Part shown: in pieces, positions 1 to 12,639 of the stretch
How positions within the stretch are numbered: the first letter of the stretch is position 1
Layout: every line of letters begins with the position of its first letter
Assembly: GCA_963457665.1 (NCBI GenBank)
Contig: OY735202.1
Location: 47,590,901-47,654,900 of the forward strand
DNA length: 64,000 nt
Origin: Thysanoteuthis rhombus
Lineage: Eukaryota; Mollusca; Cephalopoda; Oegopsida; Thysanoteuthidae
Reading direction: 5' to 3'
Notes under the pieces: generated by a model
Databases searched by the model: none
What the model was told of the DNA's origin: nothing
The model's input: only the letters and a program-made list of their open reading frames with translations
Made by a program: the position numbers and the translations under genes

Positions 1-164
1 GGATTATTTCAAACTGAAAGACTTCACCGATTAGGATGAAATGTAAACCGGACTTATTTTTTCGCAAGCTTTGTCATTCATTTAGGACAAGTTTGACGCC
101 CGTGAAAAAATTAACTGATGTATCTAACTTTCTAAGAAACCATCTGCTAAGAAAAAAAACAACA

Positions 165-606
165 ATTTGTTTCAGTAGAAAAATATTTAATTTCAAATTG
201 CAGGAAGTATGTACTCTCATCACCGAAATGTTTGCCCCTGAGTGAAAGAGTCAAGTATTACGGAGAGCAAACCGAGAAAAACACACTATTCATTATATAA
301 GCATAGGAATTTTTTTGTTGAGAGATGTTTTCCGGTTTTACTCTATTACATTTGTGTATATGCTCACGTTCCCAATAAATTCTGTTGAGGGATGAACAAT
401 AGGTTACGGCAGAACTGACTGAAAAGTGGGTCCATGCATATTCACGTATCCTCAGCAATGTAATTGTAAGTCCAAACATTTATATGTATCAGTTGGTACA
501 GAGGACCATAATCCAACCCAGCTCGGGCAAAACACAATTTAGAGAAAATACGTATTTGGACAAAAAATTTTATAAATAAAACCTCCATATAATAATCAAA
601 TAATCA
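165..606 (+). repeat. Dispersed repeat family D1, copy 1
   Basis: This stretch shares ordered blocks with 39,340-39,540, 39,770-39,930 and 41,730-41,880. One block includes CCCTGAGTGAAAGAGTCAAG followed by a run reading ACACTATTCATTATATAAGC; a later block contains TTTATAAATAAAACCTCCAT, repeated at about 39,500. There is no coding potential and no recognisable terminal repeat. The class is unknown; I infer a non-autonomous mobile element because unrelated loci share the same block order. Confidence 0.5.
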
Positions 607-1260
607 TGTATATTTTTTTTACACTTATTATTTTGTGTTTCGTCTAATATAGGTAATGTGTCTCGGTCCTATTCTTCATCTTTTTTTCTGTTTATTCACA
701 GATATATTCGAATGATTGAGGAAGTGGATTGATTCACTATCATCCAAAGATGAAACTTTAAAAAGTTTTTAAACTGTAAATATAAGTTTGAGAAGATATG
801 AATAAGGAATTAGAACATTTTTAAATTCGTTGATATTTTTTTTGATTTTTTGATTTTTTCAAATATGCATTCCTTATGTAAATGGTATACAGAGAGGCCT
901 ACAGAGACATTTTTATTTGATAAAATAATGAAAGATAAATAAATGATTTTTCTCCTGGTTGTATTGTCTTGTACATTCTTTCAATTGTTCAAAACTAATG
1001 CGAATTGATTTGTCTTTCAATTTCTCCACGGGATCGATCGTCTGTTTCAGTCATTTTAAAATGTCTTCCTTCCCTCGCTAGCTATCACAACTTTCTTTCT
1101 TTATTTCTTCTTTCCTTTCTTCGCTCAATCTATTCTTCTAAGGTAAACTAGTCGCTTTCGTCTCTCAACATACACCCCCATAATCAATACTTCTCACAAT
1201 ACTCACTTTGAATCGCCGACGGAATAACGACCGGCGGACCAAAGAATTCTCATTGGTCAT
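607..1260. other. Unannotated AT-rich stretch
   Basis: No recognisable gene or repeat is seen here. A C/T-rich patch (about 1,065-1,140) precedes the microsatellite. Confidence 0.5.
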
Positions 1261-2180
<920 letters not shown>

Positions 2181-2185
2181 TGTAG

Positions 2186-2212
2186 AGTGGGTGCAAAAAG
2201 TATCCAATACAT
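2186..2212 (+). mobile_element. Possible Tc1-like terminal scrap
   Basis: The string GCAAAAAGTATCCAA occurs here and again at about 38,344, at the start of a Tc1-like element. Such a motif is typical of Tc1 inverted-repeat tips. No transposase follows, so this is at best a solo end. Confidence 0.25.
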
Positions 2213-2470
2213 CTCAAAAAGTTCATTTTGATGTACTGATACATCTGCAAAATTGACAGAATTTGAACATAACTTTACAAATATTCAATCTTGTTTCAAT
2301 ATTTTTGTATTTTTTATCCCCATGAAACGCATTCCGAAGATTTTGTGTGAGCTGATTTGTTACCCCGAGGAAACTTTTTTCATTAGAAGCATGAAGTGAG
2401 ATTTAAATAAATCCTCAAGATGACGATTTTCAAAAGAAATATACCACCAATTTTTCATGGCCCGGTGAGT

Positions 2471-3023
2471 ATAATTTCAAGATGGTGTCCAAGATGGCTG
2501 CCAAATACCTGTAATGCCCATTACTCGTTCATTATTTACTCTAGATGGTTTATCATAGTATCGAGTGTGCTTAATCACATATCGAATTTTTACCACCGTT
2601 GAAATTGTATAATTTTCAAGATGGCGTCCATCATCAGTCTTTCGACGTTTGTTGTTGGACATAGACCTTCCCAAGGTTTTGCCACACTTCGCTATTATGG
2701 GCGTCGCGGAGCCAGTACTTTCTGACTTTGTATAGCTCGTCCCTCCATCTAATATCCTGCCAGCCTCTGTTGCATATGTGATCTCGGGGGATCCATGTTG
2801 TGAGTTGCGTTGTTCATCAGTTGTCCGCCATTCATGCAACATGGCCAGCCCACTGCCATTTGAGTTTTTTAATGGATTCTATGATGTCTTTGTGGTCGCC
2901 AAATACCTATAATGCCAATTACTTGTTCATCATTTACTCCAGACGTTTTTTCTGGTATCGAGTATGCTTGATCACGTATGAATTTTTACCACCGTTGAAA
3001 TTGTATAATTTTCAAAATGGCAT
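2471..3023 (+). repeat. ~138-bp repeat, two units split by a LINE fragment
   Basis: The segments 2,500-2,630 and 2,898-3,023 are close copies. Both run from GCCAAATACCT through TTTTTACCACCGTTGAAATT to an AATTTTCAA block. The first unit ends at the LINE 3' terminus and the second resumes right after the LINE 5' truncation point, so the LINE lies at or near the junction of an older tandem pair. Confidence 0.6.
2631..2890 (-). mobile_element. RTE-like LINE, 3'-terminal fragment
   Basis: Read on the minus strand this encodes the C-terminal tail of an RTE-type endonuclease/reverse-transcriptase polyprotein, including a Gly-His-Val-Ala-like motif and a segment like RGRQNIRWTDELDKF, broken by frameshifts. 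The same tail occurs in at least eight other places in the window. The 3' end at 2,631 is next to a short CATCAT, equal to the GAT-type tail of the family. It is 5' truncated at about 2,890, as is usual for LINEs, and is not functional. Confidence 0.8.
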
Positions 3024-3134
3024 ACAAAGACCTTATTACAAACATACTCCATGAATTATAGAAAAAAGCACGCTTTTATCAGTTCTGTCTTGCAATATGC
3101 ATCATCTTTCCACGGAATATCATTGAATCTTTTT

Positions 3135-3690
3135 AGATATGGTATGGAAGGTCAGTGGCAAAATACAGAAATGTATGAAAAAATACAAAAATTATATCAT
3201 AGTCGAAACTGAATCCCTTGATTCACCCCAAAATTCAATCACATCTATTTTCATAGGTGCTTTACCTTTTCACGTAATTTCATTTCAACTGGAACTCCCG
3301 GAGATGTCGTGTTGACAGTCAGGGGTTAATACAGAAATTTATGAAAAAACACAAAAATACATCTCAATCAAAAGCATATACCTCGATTCATAGTTAAATT
3401 TAATTACTTCTCCCTTTCAATATAGCTCATCCATTCAAGACACTTCTCTGAAATTCATTGAGGACTTCTGGAGATATCGTATAGACAGACAGAAGCAAAT
3501 GCAGACATGTATAAAGTATTAAAACGGAGAAATATTTCTCAATCAAAATAGAATACCTGGATCCGCCTCAAAATTGAGTCACTTCTTCCTTACCCAGTGC
3601 CTTACCTCTTCACAAGATTTAATTAAAATTTTTTGAGAATTTTTGAAGATATCGTACGGATAGACAGTAGCGAATACAGCTTTTTTTTTC
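3135..3690 (+). repeat. ~170-bp tandem repeat, about 3.3 units
   Basis: Units begin at about 3,135, 3,302, 3,472 and 3,647, marked by AGATATCGTATAGACAGACAG-like sequence followed by ACAGAAATGTATGAAAAAA-like sequence. Spacings are about 167, 170 and 175 bp. Units are diverged by point changes and small indels. At about 3,740 the phrase ACAATATCTCCGAAAGTTCTC appears in inverse orientation. The length is near that of a nucleosomal satellite monomer, but the array is short and lies inside the fold-back composite. Confidence 0.7.
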
Positions 3691-4360
3691 ATTCTCTTTT
3701 TCCTCCCTACATTTCTGTTTTCAATCATGTTTGCTTACACAATATCTCCGAAAGTTCTCCATATATTTCACTGGCAAAGTGAGCCGTGGAATAAGAAAGA
3801 AGAGATTAAATTTGGGGATGGATCTCGGAATTTTCAATAAAGTGTGTACAACTGTACGAAAACCTCTATAAATCATGAAGATCTTTGTAGGTCATCTTGA
3901 AAATTATGCTTCTTCAATGGTCAGGCTGTGTCAGACTTTTAGTAAGTCATTGAGCACATCACTCACTACAAAAAAATCGTTGAGAAATCTTTTGTTGCAA
4001 TTGGGGGGGGGGGGCTTCCTGCGAGGCCAAATAATTGGCAGTCAGTTTGGACGCCATTTTTAAAATTATACCTTTCCATTGGTCGAACTGTGGAAGTATT
4101 CTGATATATTATCAAATATATTCGATACTACACGAACACACTTGGAAAACTTGTCTAAAGTGAATAATGAAAGAGTAATGGATACTATAAGTAATTGGCA
4201 GCCATCTTGGATGCCATTTTCAAAATTATTCACACTAGGCCATTGAAAACATTTTTTGGAAAGTACTTATATCGAGGATTCATAGAAAAAAACACACTTC
4301 ATGCTTCTGATAAAAAGTTCCTAGTCGCTATTTCACAGGGAACTTACCCGCCTTACTTCT

Positions 4361-4849
4361 CTGAAATAAAAATTATATATGATTTTCCTTTTTTAGGGTT
4401 AGATTTTTAACAACTTTCATTCAACAATTGAAACATCTCCATATTCTCCTTTTTTTCTTATATATGTTGTGGTTTAGCTCACCGAACGTTCCCCTCATAA
4501 GAGAACGAACTACAAAAAAATATATTGGCTCACCATTACAGTCAATCATTGAACAACTGTAGCATCAAAATTGAAGTCATGTAAAGAAAATGCATCGAAG
4601 AATATAAACGGTCAAAATAAATTCAATTTATGGTATCACTGGCGTTTCCACTAAAATACGTCGAAAATAGGGTAAAAATATCTAGAAACTAGATGTTGAT
4701 AATAAACCCGCGAGAATAAGGCCACAAAAACGTCCAAATTGTTTTGTTTTTTGTTTTTTCAAATTCAAGAAGTAGACTACGTTCTTTGCCTGATTTGGTT
4801 GAAATGATTTGAGAAGGGTGACAAAAATCTCTCTCCCTCTAATGAAAAT
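4361..4849. other. Unannotated stretch
   Basis: AT-rich sequence with no recognisable gene or repeat between the fold-back composite and the next LINE piece. Confidence 0.45.
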
Positions 4850-5115
4850 ATCTTAATGTCCTGTCCTGTGATCACTCAATGCGAGGTTGAGCATGATTCT
4901 CTCCCGTGCACGTTGTACGGTCAGTTTCTTAGTTATGTTCCATGATTCAGCTCCATGTGTGACTATCAGGAGGGAGCTTAAGTTGTATACTCTTCTTTTC
5001 AGTACTAATGGGATTTTTCTTTTTCTTGGAGGTTATGCTTGCTCTACGGAAGACTTGCAATCCTAAGGTGATTCTTCACTTGATTTCTTCCTCTTTTGAA
5101 GATTTCATACCAATT
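4850..5115 (-). mobile_element. RTE-like LINE, internal 3' segment
   Basis: The minus strand contains the part of the LINE polyprotein just upstream of the tail seen at 2,631-2,890, including the region equivalent to the IKRRITLG-like motif and the block before the Gly-His-Val-Ala motif. Strand and order match one LINE copy whose two halves are now about 2 kb apart. This could be one element split by the intervening repeats, or two independent truncated copies. Confidence 0.65.
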
Positions 5116-6131
5116 ATGCCCGATTTGATGTTCAACCCAGACACGCACGACGAAACAGTTTCAACGTTTCATCTTGTGATTTGGCACTATTTAGCCTATC
5201 AAACTCAAACAATAAATGGTAAAGAAATCAAAAATTAAACTTGGGAAGCCCAAGTGCTTAAATCTTAGTTCAACTTGGCAAAATTATTCCATCAAGGACA
5301 AGGCAGTTTTTCAAGTTATTTTACTAATACGATAGGAGATATAAAAACCCTCGAACTTGACGAGCTTGATGACCATCAATATTTAACAAAAAAAAATGGC
5401 GATAACCACTAAAATATTTCAATAAATATTTGATATTCGTTGTGGTTTTATCATAACAAGAAAGCGACACTCAGAGATATAGAGAGTATCATTTATGATA
5501 TCCATTCTTGTTATCTAAAAAATCACTTGGACGTTGAAAATGGCGAAAATATAAATCTGATGTCAAAAACACTTGCTGAGTAAAAGACTAGTCTAATAAA
5601 GTAGAGGGTTTTTATCTTAATTCTAAAAACCGTTTAAAACGCTAAATTTCCCCCATCCCGAGTCCGGAAAACAGACGTATTCATAGAAACGAAGGCCGGA
5701 CATTTGACCTAATTGTTTCCTGTGGCTGTTTACTGTTTTCTATTGATATCACTAATTCTGGAAGTGTTGTAACCCAGTTTTTAACCTAGCGACAGCGATA
5801 AAAAAAAAATATTGAAGTATTGAGAAAATGGATAAAACAACTGCTGCATTAATTTAATCGTGAGAAAATGGTTACATCATGCACGATCCGGGGATGTAAA
5901 TAAAACGTACAGATCGTACAGTTGGTCTGAACCTGACGCCGAGAGACAGTGGGAAATCTCTTCTGATGAAATAAATGTAGGTTACATTGAATTAGGAGAG
6001 AGTGACTTGGTGCATTTAGTAACACTCCCAAAAAGAATTTAACAAACCTAGTTGAAATTTTGCGGGTTGGTCTTGGGATAAAAGTTCAGGTTCTTGTCAA
6101 TTTGATTATATCTTTATCATTTTGCTTTACT
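5116..6131. other. Unannotated stretch with a short open frame
   Basis: No repeat is recognised. A 60-codon plus-strand frame (5,860-6,042) has mixed composition but no family I know, no splice context that convinces me, and an antisense frame of equal length. I do not call it a gene. Confidence 0.4.
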
Positions 6132-6160
6132 TCACACACACACACGCGCGCGCGCGTATG

Positions 6161-6222
<62 letters not shown>
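6132..6222. repeat. (CA)n(CG)n(TA)n compound microsatellite
   Basis: CA, then alternating CG, then about 30 TA units. The alternating purine-pyrimidine content, including CG, is Z-DNA-prone in principle. Confidence 0.9.
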
Positions 6223-6224
<2 letters not shown>

Positions 6225-7439
6225 CACATGATTTTAGGATATGGAAAGGAGGAGAGGTTGATGCAGCGATTACCCCTTGATCTGAAACGAGTGCAATCCC
6301 GAATTCAAAATATGAGTACAGTAAGCCGCCGCAATAACGACTTAATTGGAGGAGTGGGTGTTCACTAAAGCCGAAGTTCCATGATTGTCCTTCGTTCTGT
6401 ATATAAGAACGAAGTTCGGTAGCTTGCCTCATTACACAAAAATATTCGGTGAATTGGTAGGTAGTTAGGTTGTCCTACATTTATTTTCGACTTTACCTTA
6501 CATCGTCCGGTGAATAATACGAAGGAAGAAGTTTATGGCACTAACCTAATTTCGTGGCCCAACCTTTCGCAGCATTCAGTTCAAGATCAAAGTGCAGCAT
6601 CTGTTCTTGTCACGCGAACGAAACCTATCGTTTTCAATCTTAAACGTTATTATACTTGTATTCCAATTATTTTCTTCGTGAATTTTAGTTTGATTTACTC
6701 GTTTTGTTTTGGTTTTTTTCAATTAACAAATATGTTATATCATGATTGTATTCTACTTGATTTCGTGAATGTTTTTATTAAATTTGTGAATTGCAAGTAT
6801 CTGTACTCTAAAATTTGAAATAGAAATACTGAATTCTTTTTCAGTGATAGAAATGAAGAAAAAATTCATAACTTTTCGTTTTTGTCAATTGAAAAATATT
6901 CAAAATAAATTAAATCAAAATCTATGAAGAAAATTTAACGTAAAAATTGAAAATCGGGAGTTATTGCTCTCATTAAAGTGAGAAGAACAAATTCTACACC
7001 TTGATCTTACCCCATTTTGGTATCAAAGATTTATGATGGCTATTCCATGGTGAGGCACTAGGGCCGGCACAAGAATTTCATGCGCCCAAGGTGAGACTTG
7101 AAATCTGCTACAGGGTTTTATACAAACTTGAAATTTGCACCCCTGGTTGCTTGATCTTATTTTTATTTTCTCTCCTGAAAGGTCAATGCTGCATCCTTTT
7201 TGAGGTTTGAGCCCTGTGCAGTTGCATAGTTTGGCTCAGAGGATAGCGCAGACCCTACGAGACACTCTATAACCAATCTTATACCATACTTTTTGTGAAC
7301 GAAGGCTGTAAAATAGTAGATATTTACCAAGCATAGCTCAGGGCTACAACAGCGGAGAGCCTTGTGAGCACCGAACGCACTTCACCAGCGAATAATGTAG
7401 CGAGAATAGCCTAACGCCAAGCAAACTTATACTGTAGTG
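6223..7439. other. Unannotated stretch
   Basis: No recognised coding or mobile element. A 102-codon frame (6,510-6,818) is hydrophobic and AT-rich in its second half and shows no known domain. Confidence 0.4.
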
Positions 7440-7517
7440 TCACACAAGCATACATACATACGCACTGACACACACGCACTCACGCAAGCACACACACACA
7501 TACACACATACACATAT
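7440..7517. repeat. Imperfect CA-rich microsatellite
   Basis: Interrupted CA repeats with CATA and CACG variants. Confidence 0.8.
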
Positions 7518-7648
7518 GTATAATGTCTAGAAAGATTTACAGCTTTAGAGACTAGACATAATTGGAAACTTTTTTTTTTTAATTTTGTGCGACTTCTGTC
7601 ACTTATTTCCTTATATCTGTTAATGTAATTCATGTTATTTCCTTCAGT

Positions 7649-7651
<3 letters not shown>

Positions 7652-7706
<55 letters not shown>
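7652..7706. repeat. (TA)n microsatellite
   Basis: About 27 TA units, uninterrupted. It lies in the middle of a 177-codon minus-strand frame, which it helps to create. Confidence 0.92.
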
Positions 7707-7708
<2 letters not shown>

Positions 7709-8499
7709 TAATTCTTTCATTAGATTTTTTTTCATTTTCTGGTGGATAGAGTGTGAAATATCCGGTGAGACACGGAAATGTTTCGTAAGTTGACAGATAA
7801 ACAGATTGCTAAATCTGTTGAAATTCCTTGATCTTTTGGATAGCGACCCGTGCAATGCAGTTCGGCGGTGGAATTTATCTTGTTTGCCTACTTCACATCT
7901 CAGTCTACCAACCTCCTTTATCATAGTCATGTTACCGTCTGCTCGACGACAGTAATCCATTTACGTATCACCCGGTCTGTAACTCCTTCTCTCGGTTCCC
8001 TGATTGTGGCCTTCAAGTTTTATTTCTCTATAATTAGAAGCTGCAATAAATGCTTTTCGAACAAATTTTGAGAGGCAATCAAGAGCGAGGAGAGAAAAAA
8101 AACCTTGACCCATAAAAGGAGATGACATCAGATAATAACCCCTTCATTTCCCACAACCGACTCTTCGTTGAAGTGTTTTTTTGTAGTCGTCAGTTGGTTT
8201 CTTGAACTGCTTGTCAACGCTTCTTTTCTTTTTAAATTTAATTACGATATTACAAAGGCTTCTATTGTAGCTATTGGGATAGTATTCAGAAGAAATTTAA
8301 AAAAAAAAAAAATCTAGAGGAAATGTTTTCGATGCTCTGAATCTGTAATAACGACGAATCCAGTTTCCTATTTGAGGAAAAAAAAAACGAATCTACAGGG
8401 TACTACCTAATAGTTCAGGGAATGCGATGACCGAAAAAAATTACCCTAACGCGTAGTTTCTCACAAAGGATACTGGTTCAAAAATGGTACTCTTGAATC
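7707..8499. other. Unannotated stretch with a minus-strand frame
   Basis: A minus-strand open frame covers 7,707-7,960; its non-repetitive first 85 codons are basic and begin MDYCRRADGNMT. I know no family for it. It continues into TA and CA microsatellites, so the full-length frame is not a credible protein. The rest shows nothing recognisable. Confidence 0.35.
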
Positions 8500-9141
8500 A
8501 TCATTATCATCATCATCATCAGTCTTCTAGCGTCCATTGTTTAGACATAGTCCTCCCTCAAGATTCGCCATACCACTCTATCATGGGCATCACGGAGCCA
8601 GTACTTTCTGAATTTGTCTAGCTCGTCGTGCGACATCTTAATTACTGTCGGTTACAGTCTTGCTCCTGATCTCTGGGAATCCACGTTGTGAGACGTGATG
8701 TCCAGCAGTTGCCAGTCATTCTTGCAATATGTCCAGCCCATTGCCATTTGAGTTTTTTTACAGTTTCTATTATGTATCTCTTTTATCTGATATACTATGC
8801 TGTCTTATGATCTCTTCATGTGAGATTGAGCATGATTCTCTCCTGTGCAAATTGCATGGTTCTCACTTTGAGGGTCAATCTTTTGCTTAGATTCCATGTT
8901 TCTACTCCATGGGTGACTATCGGTACGATACATTGGTTTTATACTCTTCTTCTCAGGACTGATGGGATTTTCTTGTTCTTGGAAGTTGAGCTTGCTCGAC
9001 TGAAAGTTTGCCAACCCACTGTGATTCTTCGTTTGATTTTTTCTTTTGATGACTTCATAGAGAATAGTTATGCAGGTAGATGCAGTGGTCTACTTCCTCC
9101 AGTACTGCATTTTCGGTTTCGATCGTTGTGTCTTTGTCCAT
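8500..9141 (-). mobile_element. RTE-like LINE, 3' third, with GAT tail
   Basis: Among the longest continuous 3' copies in the window. On the minus strand it covers the C-terminal third of the polyprotein: the spacer after the reverse-transcriptase core, the KRR-type motif, the Gly-His-Val-Ala-like region and the terminal Arg-Arg-Thr-Leu-like tail. The 3' end runs into (ATC)n at 8,500-8,520, the complement of the family's GAT tail. The 5' truncation point at about 9,141 abuts a TA microsatellite. Frames are broken and it is inactive. Confidence 0.85.
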
Positions 9142-9142
9142 A

Positions 9143-9143
<1 letters not shown>

Positions 9144-9174
<31 letters not shown>
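9144..9174. repeat. (TA)n microsatellite
   Basis: About 15 TA units directly at the 5' truncation point of the LINE. Confidence 0.92.
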
Positions 9175-9177
<3 letters not shown>

Positions 9178-10049
9178 CCATTTGGCTCACAAAGAATACT
9201 TTTCACGAAGGGTAAAGACAATCGCCCGTACTACGTCCGGTTCGTGCGAACGCTGTTCAAATCCTGCAAACTTTTGGATAAGCGACTCAGATTTGATAAT
9301 GCTTCACAAAAAGTGTATGAGAACACAAAGTTTACTTTTATCCCCCTTCCACCCCGAAATCACTCTTTCTGGTGATGTAAAATATATTCAAACCAACAAT
9401 ACTAAAAAAATGTCTTGGTGATTATCCCGTTACCAGTTAATAATAGTATAGTTTTTTTTTCTATTGGGGAACATTAGATTGGACTGCACCATTATTCTTT
9501 ATTGACTTTAATTTCAAACCCTCTTCATTCTCGGTGAGAAGGCCTGATCTAAATGTCCTGGCCCACTTCCCAGTGGACGCTAATGCTTAGAGGTGAAAAA
9601 CATAAATTCCAAGGCTATTTCGAGTATCAACTTATATATAGTAATAGGTGTGTTCAAACTTCTTACTTTTAAAAATATCTGTTATTGCGATAAAGTCAAT
9701 ATTAACATTTTGATTAATAAAATACATTTTTTTAGATTTAATGGCGATTATTGTAACAGTAAAGAGTAAAGAAGTAAAGGACGAAAACATGGAAAAAAAC
9801 AAGTTTTTCCTTCTTTTCTTTTTTTTTCTTTTTTTTTGCAGCTGGAGACGACTCAAACAAAAATGATCGTGGGTGGGGGAAAATGGTGGGACGTTCTTGA
9901 TTACCCTGTTATCAATCAATGATCCGGACTTGTTGTAAGAGAGAAACGATTGCATAAAAGACATTTGTAGATAAAGGATAACAGACTCGAAATTGAAACA
10001 GATGAGGATGGGAAAAAGTTGTAAATTAAGGAAAAAGAGAGAGTGATGC
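9175..10049. other. Unannotated stretch
   Basis: No recognised gene. A pyrimidine run ending in GCAG at about 9,800-9,841 resembles a splice acceptor, but no coding exon can be supported after it. Confidence 0.4.
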
Positions 10050-10101
<52 letters not shown>

Positions 10102-10102
10102 A
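10050..10102. repeat. (TA)n(TG)n microsatellite
   Basis: TA block followed by TG units and a few TATG variants. Confidence 0.9.
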
Positions 10103-11436
10103 TGTTTGTGTATGTTTAATGATACGCAACGGATTTAATATTCACATAGGTGAACACTCAATAGAAGTGACACGAACAGCGAGTCTCATCTGTTGTTATA
10201 CTTACTGATCCCTCATTGTTAAATACGTTTTGGAGGGTAACATAAGTAAGTAAACCATACGTCTAAAATAAATGATGTGTAGCATAAAAAAACATCCATA
10301 TACAATACATTATGATAATGCTCTATATAAAAGCACAATTTATATGTATGACAGTAGCTATATATTAAAATCATTGCTGAAAGAGTGGTGGTATCTGATG
10401 GACCCTGCTAGGGTGTCATACTAATATGACTGCTTGATTTTAAAATTCCTGAAACGGTTACAAGGTAAAAAAACAACTGTTAATCCAAACAAGACAAAAT
10501 TAATACATAATACCATGATGACAAAGTATACGTAGAACATTAAGAAAAGACACTGGAGAAAATTACATGAATTATGTAAACAGATGTTGGGAAATAAGTG
10601 ACTGAAATGACGGAAACATTTTTGAAAAGATTTTTCCAATTTGTCTAGTGTTTAAAGCTGTAAAGCTTTCTAGACCATATATATGTATATACGTATAGCA
10701 GCCCCATTTTCTTCAATTGTTTGTTCTATTTATGTTGTATAGGACAAAACATTATGTTTGCATCGTAAATAGAATTACCATTCCTAGCCAAAAGTTTTTT
10801 TTCTCAACAACTGATTCTGAGACCAAAGGTATTACAGGTGTTATTGATTGGGAGAACAAAAAATTCTTCGAGAAACTTGACTAGAAAATCAAGATGAAGG
10901 TAAATATTAGTCAAAAATGAATATGAGGATATACAGCAGGGTTTTTCAAACTTTTAACCGCGATCAATGAGACAAATATGGTCTATAGTTGCAATCATAC
11001 TGTAACAGAACATAGGAACAAATTATAACTATACCTGAAAAAAAATTACAAAATTTTATCTACTGTTCATGAGGGAAAATACTACTTAAAAGAAAATTAC
11101 TATAATGAATCAGGAACGAAATTTGTATTCATCAAATTATTGAACAGCATTGAGTCATTTCACAATAAGCATTAATAGGAGTAAATATTTGTATAGAGAC
11201 AAGAAAAAACTCGGGTTGCATAATTACGTAACACTCGAAGGAGTTCTTACAATCCCTTATTCGAGAAGCGCTGGTTTACAATGCTTTATCTGATAAAAAT
11301 AGATAGGCCGGTTCTCGTTTGTTAACTCTCTCCACAGTATTAATGGCTGCTGATGTCAGGTTGGTATCCCTACGTTGCCCCCTTTTTACCACTGTTAGGC
11401 ATGCACACAAACATACATACAGTCACAAAAAATCTA

Positions 11437-11438
<2 letters not shown>
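10103..11438. other. Unannotated stretch
   Basis: AT-rich DNA with no recognisable coding similarity, inverted repeat or tandem repeat. Confidence 0.45.

Positions 11439-11481
<43 letters not shown>
11439..11481. repeat. (TA)n microsatellite
   Basis: About 21 TA units, uninterrupted. Confidence 0.92.
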
Positions 11482-11484
<3 letters not shown>

Positions 11485-11934
11485 GAAAATAAAAACGTTT
11501 GAAAAATAATGTGAGATCATTGTCTCAAACAGATTTATAAAATTGAATCTATTATCTAACTGCGTTACAGATTGTAGATGTACACATATAGGTATACTTA
11601 TACAATTCTATATGCTTTTTTCTCAATATTCGTATGTGTATAGTCTTGTTTCTTAAGGTAGAAACTTATTTTCATTTGTGTTCCCATCAGCTGTGAGAGA
11701 CTCCGTACGTAGTAAAAATCTATATATATGTGTTTATAAACAGACACATGTTTACGAAATTTTGCATAATTTAATTCACTGTCAAAAGGACAAATTCTGG
11801 ATGGAAATCAGTAAATTTCAAGGATATCGAGCTAACCAACGCCCAGTTACTAAAAAATCTGGAATGGTTTCGCTTAATGTTTGCCTCTCCCAGTGGTTTC
11901 TTTTATCCTCAAGTAACTACTTGGCGCGCTGCTG

Positions 11935-12060
11935 TGGAGCAGTGGTTTGTGAGCCAGTCACGCAGACTATTACTACTGCACTGTGTTCGATCCTGACTGT
12001 GTGACACACGTTCGTGGTCTTGTGCCTGATTTAACCGAGTTTAGTAAATATCTAAAAAGC
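11935..12060 (+). repeat. tRNA-derived SINE remnant (family S2)
   Basis: An A-box-like TGGAGCAGTGG (about 11,942) and a B-box-like GTGTTCGATCC (about 11,986) are spaced as in a tRNA, showing RNA polymerase III promoter ancestry. The following part contains GGTCTTGTGCCTGATTTAAC, matching the tails of remnants at 17,390, 23,375 and 49,970. It is too diverged to be a tRNA gene. Confidence 0.6.
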
Positions 12061-12219
12061 ACTACTATTCAAATAGCACAGGGGGTCTGTTGTCATGGAG
12101 TAGTTCCTTATTTCCAAATCAACAAAGTGTCCTCTGTATTCGTACGTAACTTAGTGGCTTCCTGTGTTTAAGAACTCACCCTGCTCTCTCATTCTGCATG
12201 TGTGCACACATACATTAAT

Positions 12220-12220
12220 G

Positions 12221-12273
<53 letters not shown>
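12220..12273. repeat. (CA)n(TA)n microsatellite
   Basis: CA units followed by TA units, with no interruption. Confidence 0.92.
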
Positions 12274-12276
<3 letters not shown>

Positions 12277-12639
12277 ACTTGTCATTAGTATTTGAATAAA
12301 CAGACATTTTGCTTCTAATCACTTGGTTCTGAGAGTTGAAAACAGGAACGTTATGCAAGAGGAACCAAGAGTTTTTTGCTATCAACATAGCAAGGCAGGC
12401 ATTTTGTTGTGCTAAATGGTAACTTTGTGGGAATTCCTTCAATAAAATCAGATTGATGAATGAAAAGAAACCAGTTTTTCTTCTGAACCTTCTAAAATCT
12501 TGTTCACCATCGACCAAGGAGATTGAAAACGTGAAATCACATTGCTACATGAAAGAGTAGCCAAACTAGTCAGTTAATTTAGATCCCCCACTTCAATATC
12601 CAAAATGACACCTGTAGTCTTTTGCACTAAAACCAGAAT

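Larger units (their letters stand above)
2340..4360. repeat. Fold-back-like composite with inverted arms
   Basis: The left arm (about 2,355-3,040) carries blocks that reappear in inverse orientation in the right arm (about 3,870-4,345). Examples are AGAAGCATGAAGTG at about 2,387 against its complement at about 4,290, the CAAGATGG-type block followed by GCCAAATACC-like sequence, and a GTATCGAATAT-like block. The left arm is a ~138-bp repeat present about twice, with a LINE 3' fragment inside it. The middle holds a ~170-bp tandem repeat. This layout fits a fold-back transposon or a much-rearranged inverted-repeat element; no transposase is visible. Confidence 0.5.

Noticed and set aside
7427-7960. 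177-codon minus-strand frame
   Set aside because: Its second half is TA and CA microsatellite; the first 85 codons match no family I know.
9798-9860. Splice acceptor and exon after a pyrimidine tract ending GCAG
   Set aside because: No open coding segment with a recognisable protein or donor site follows.
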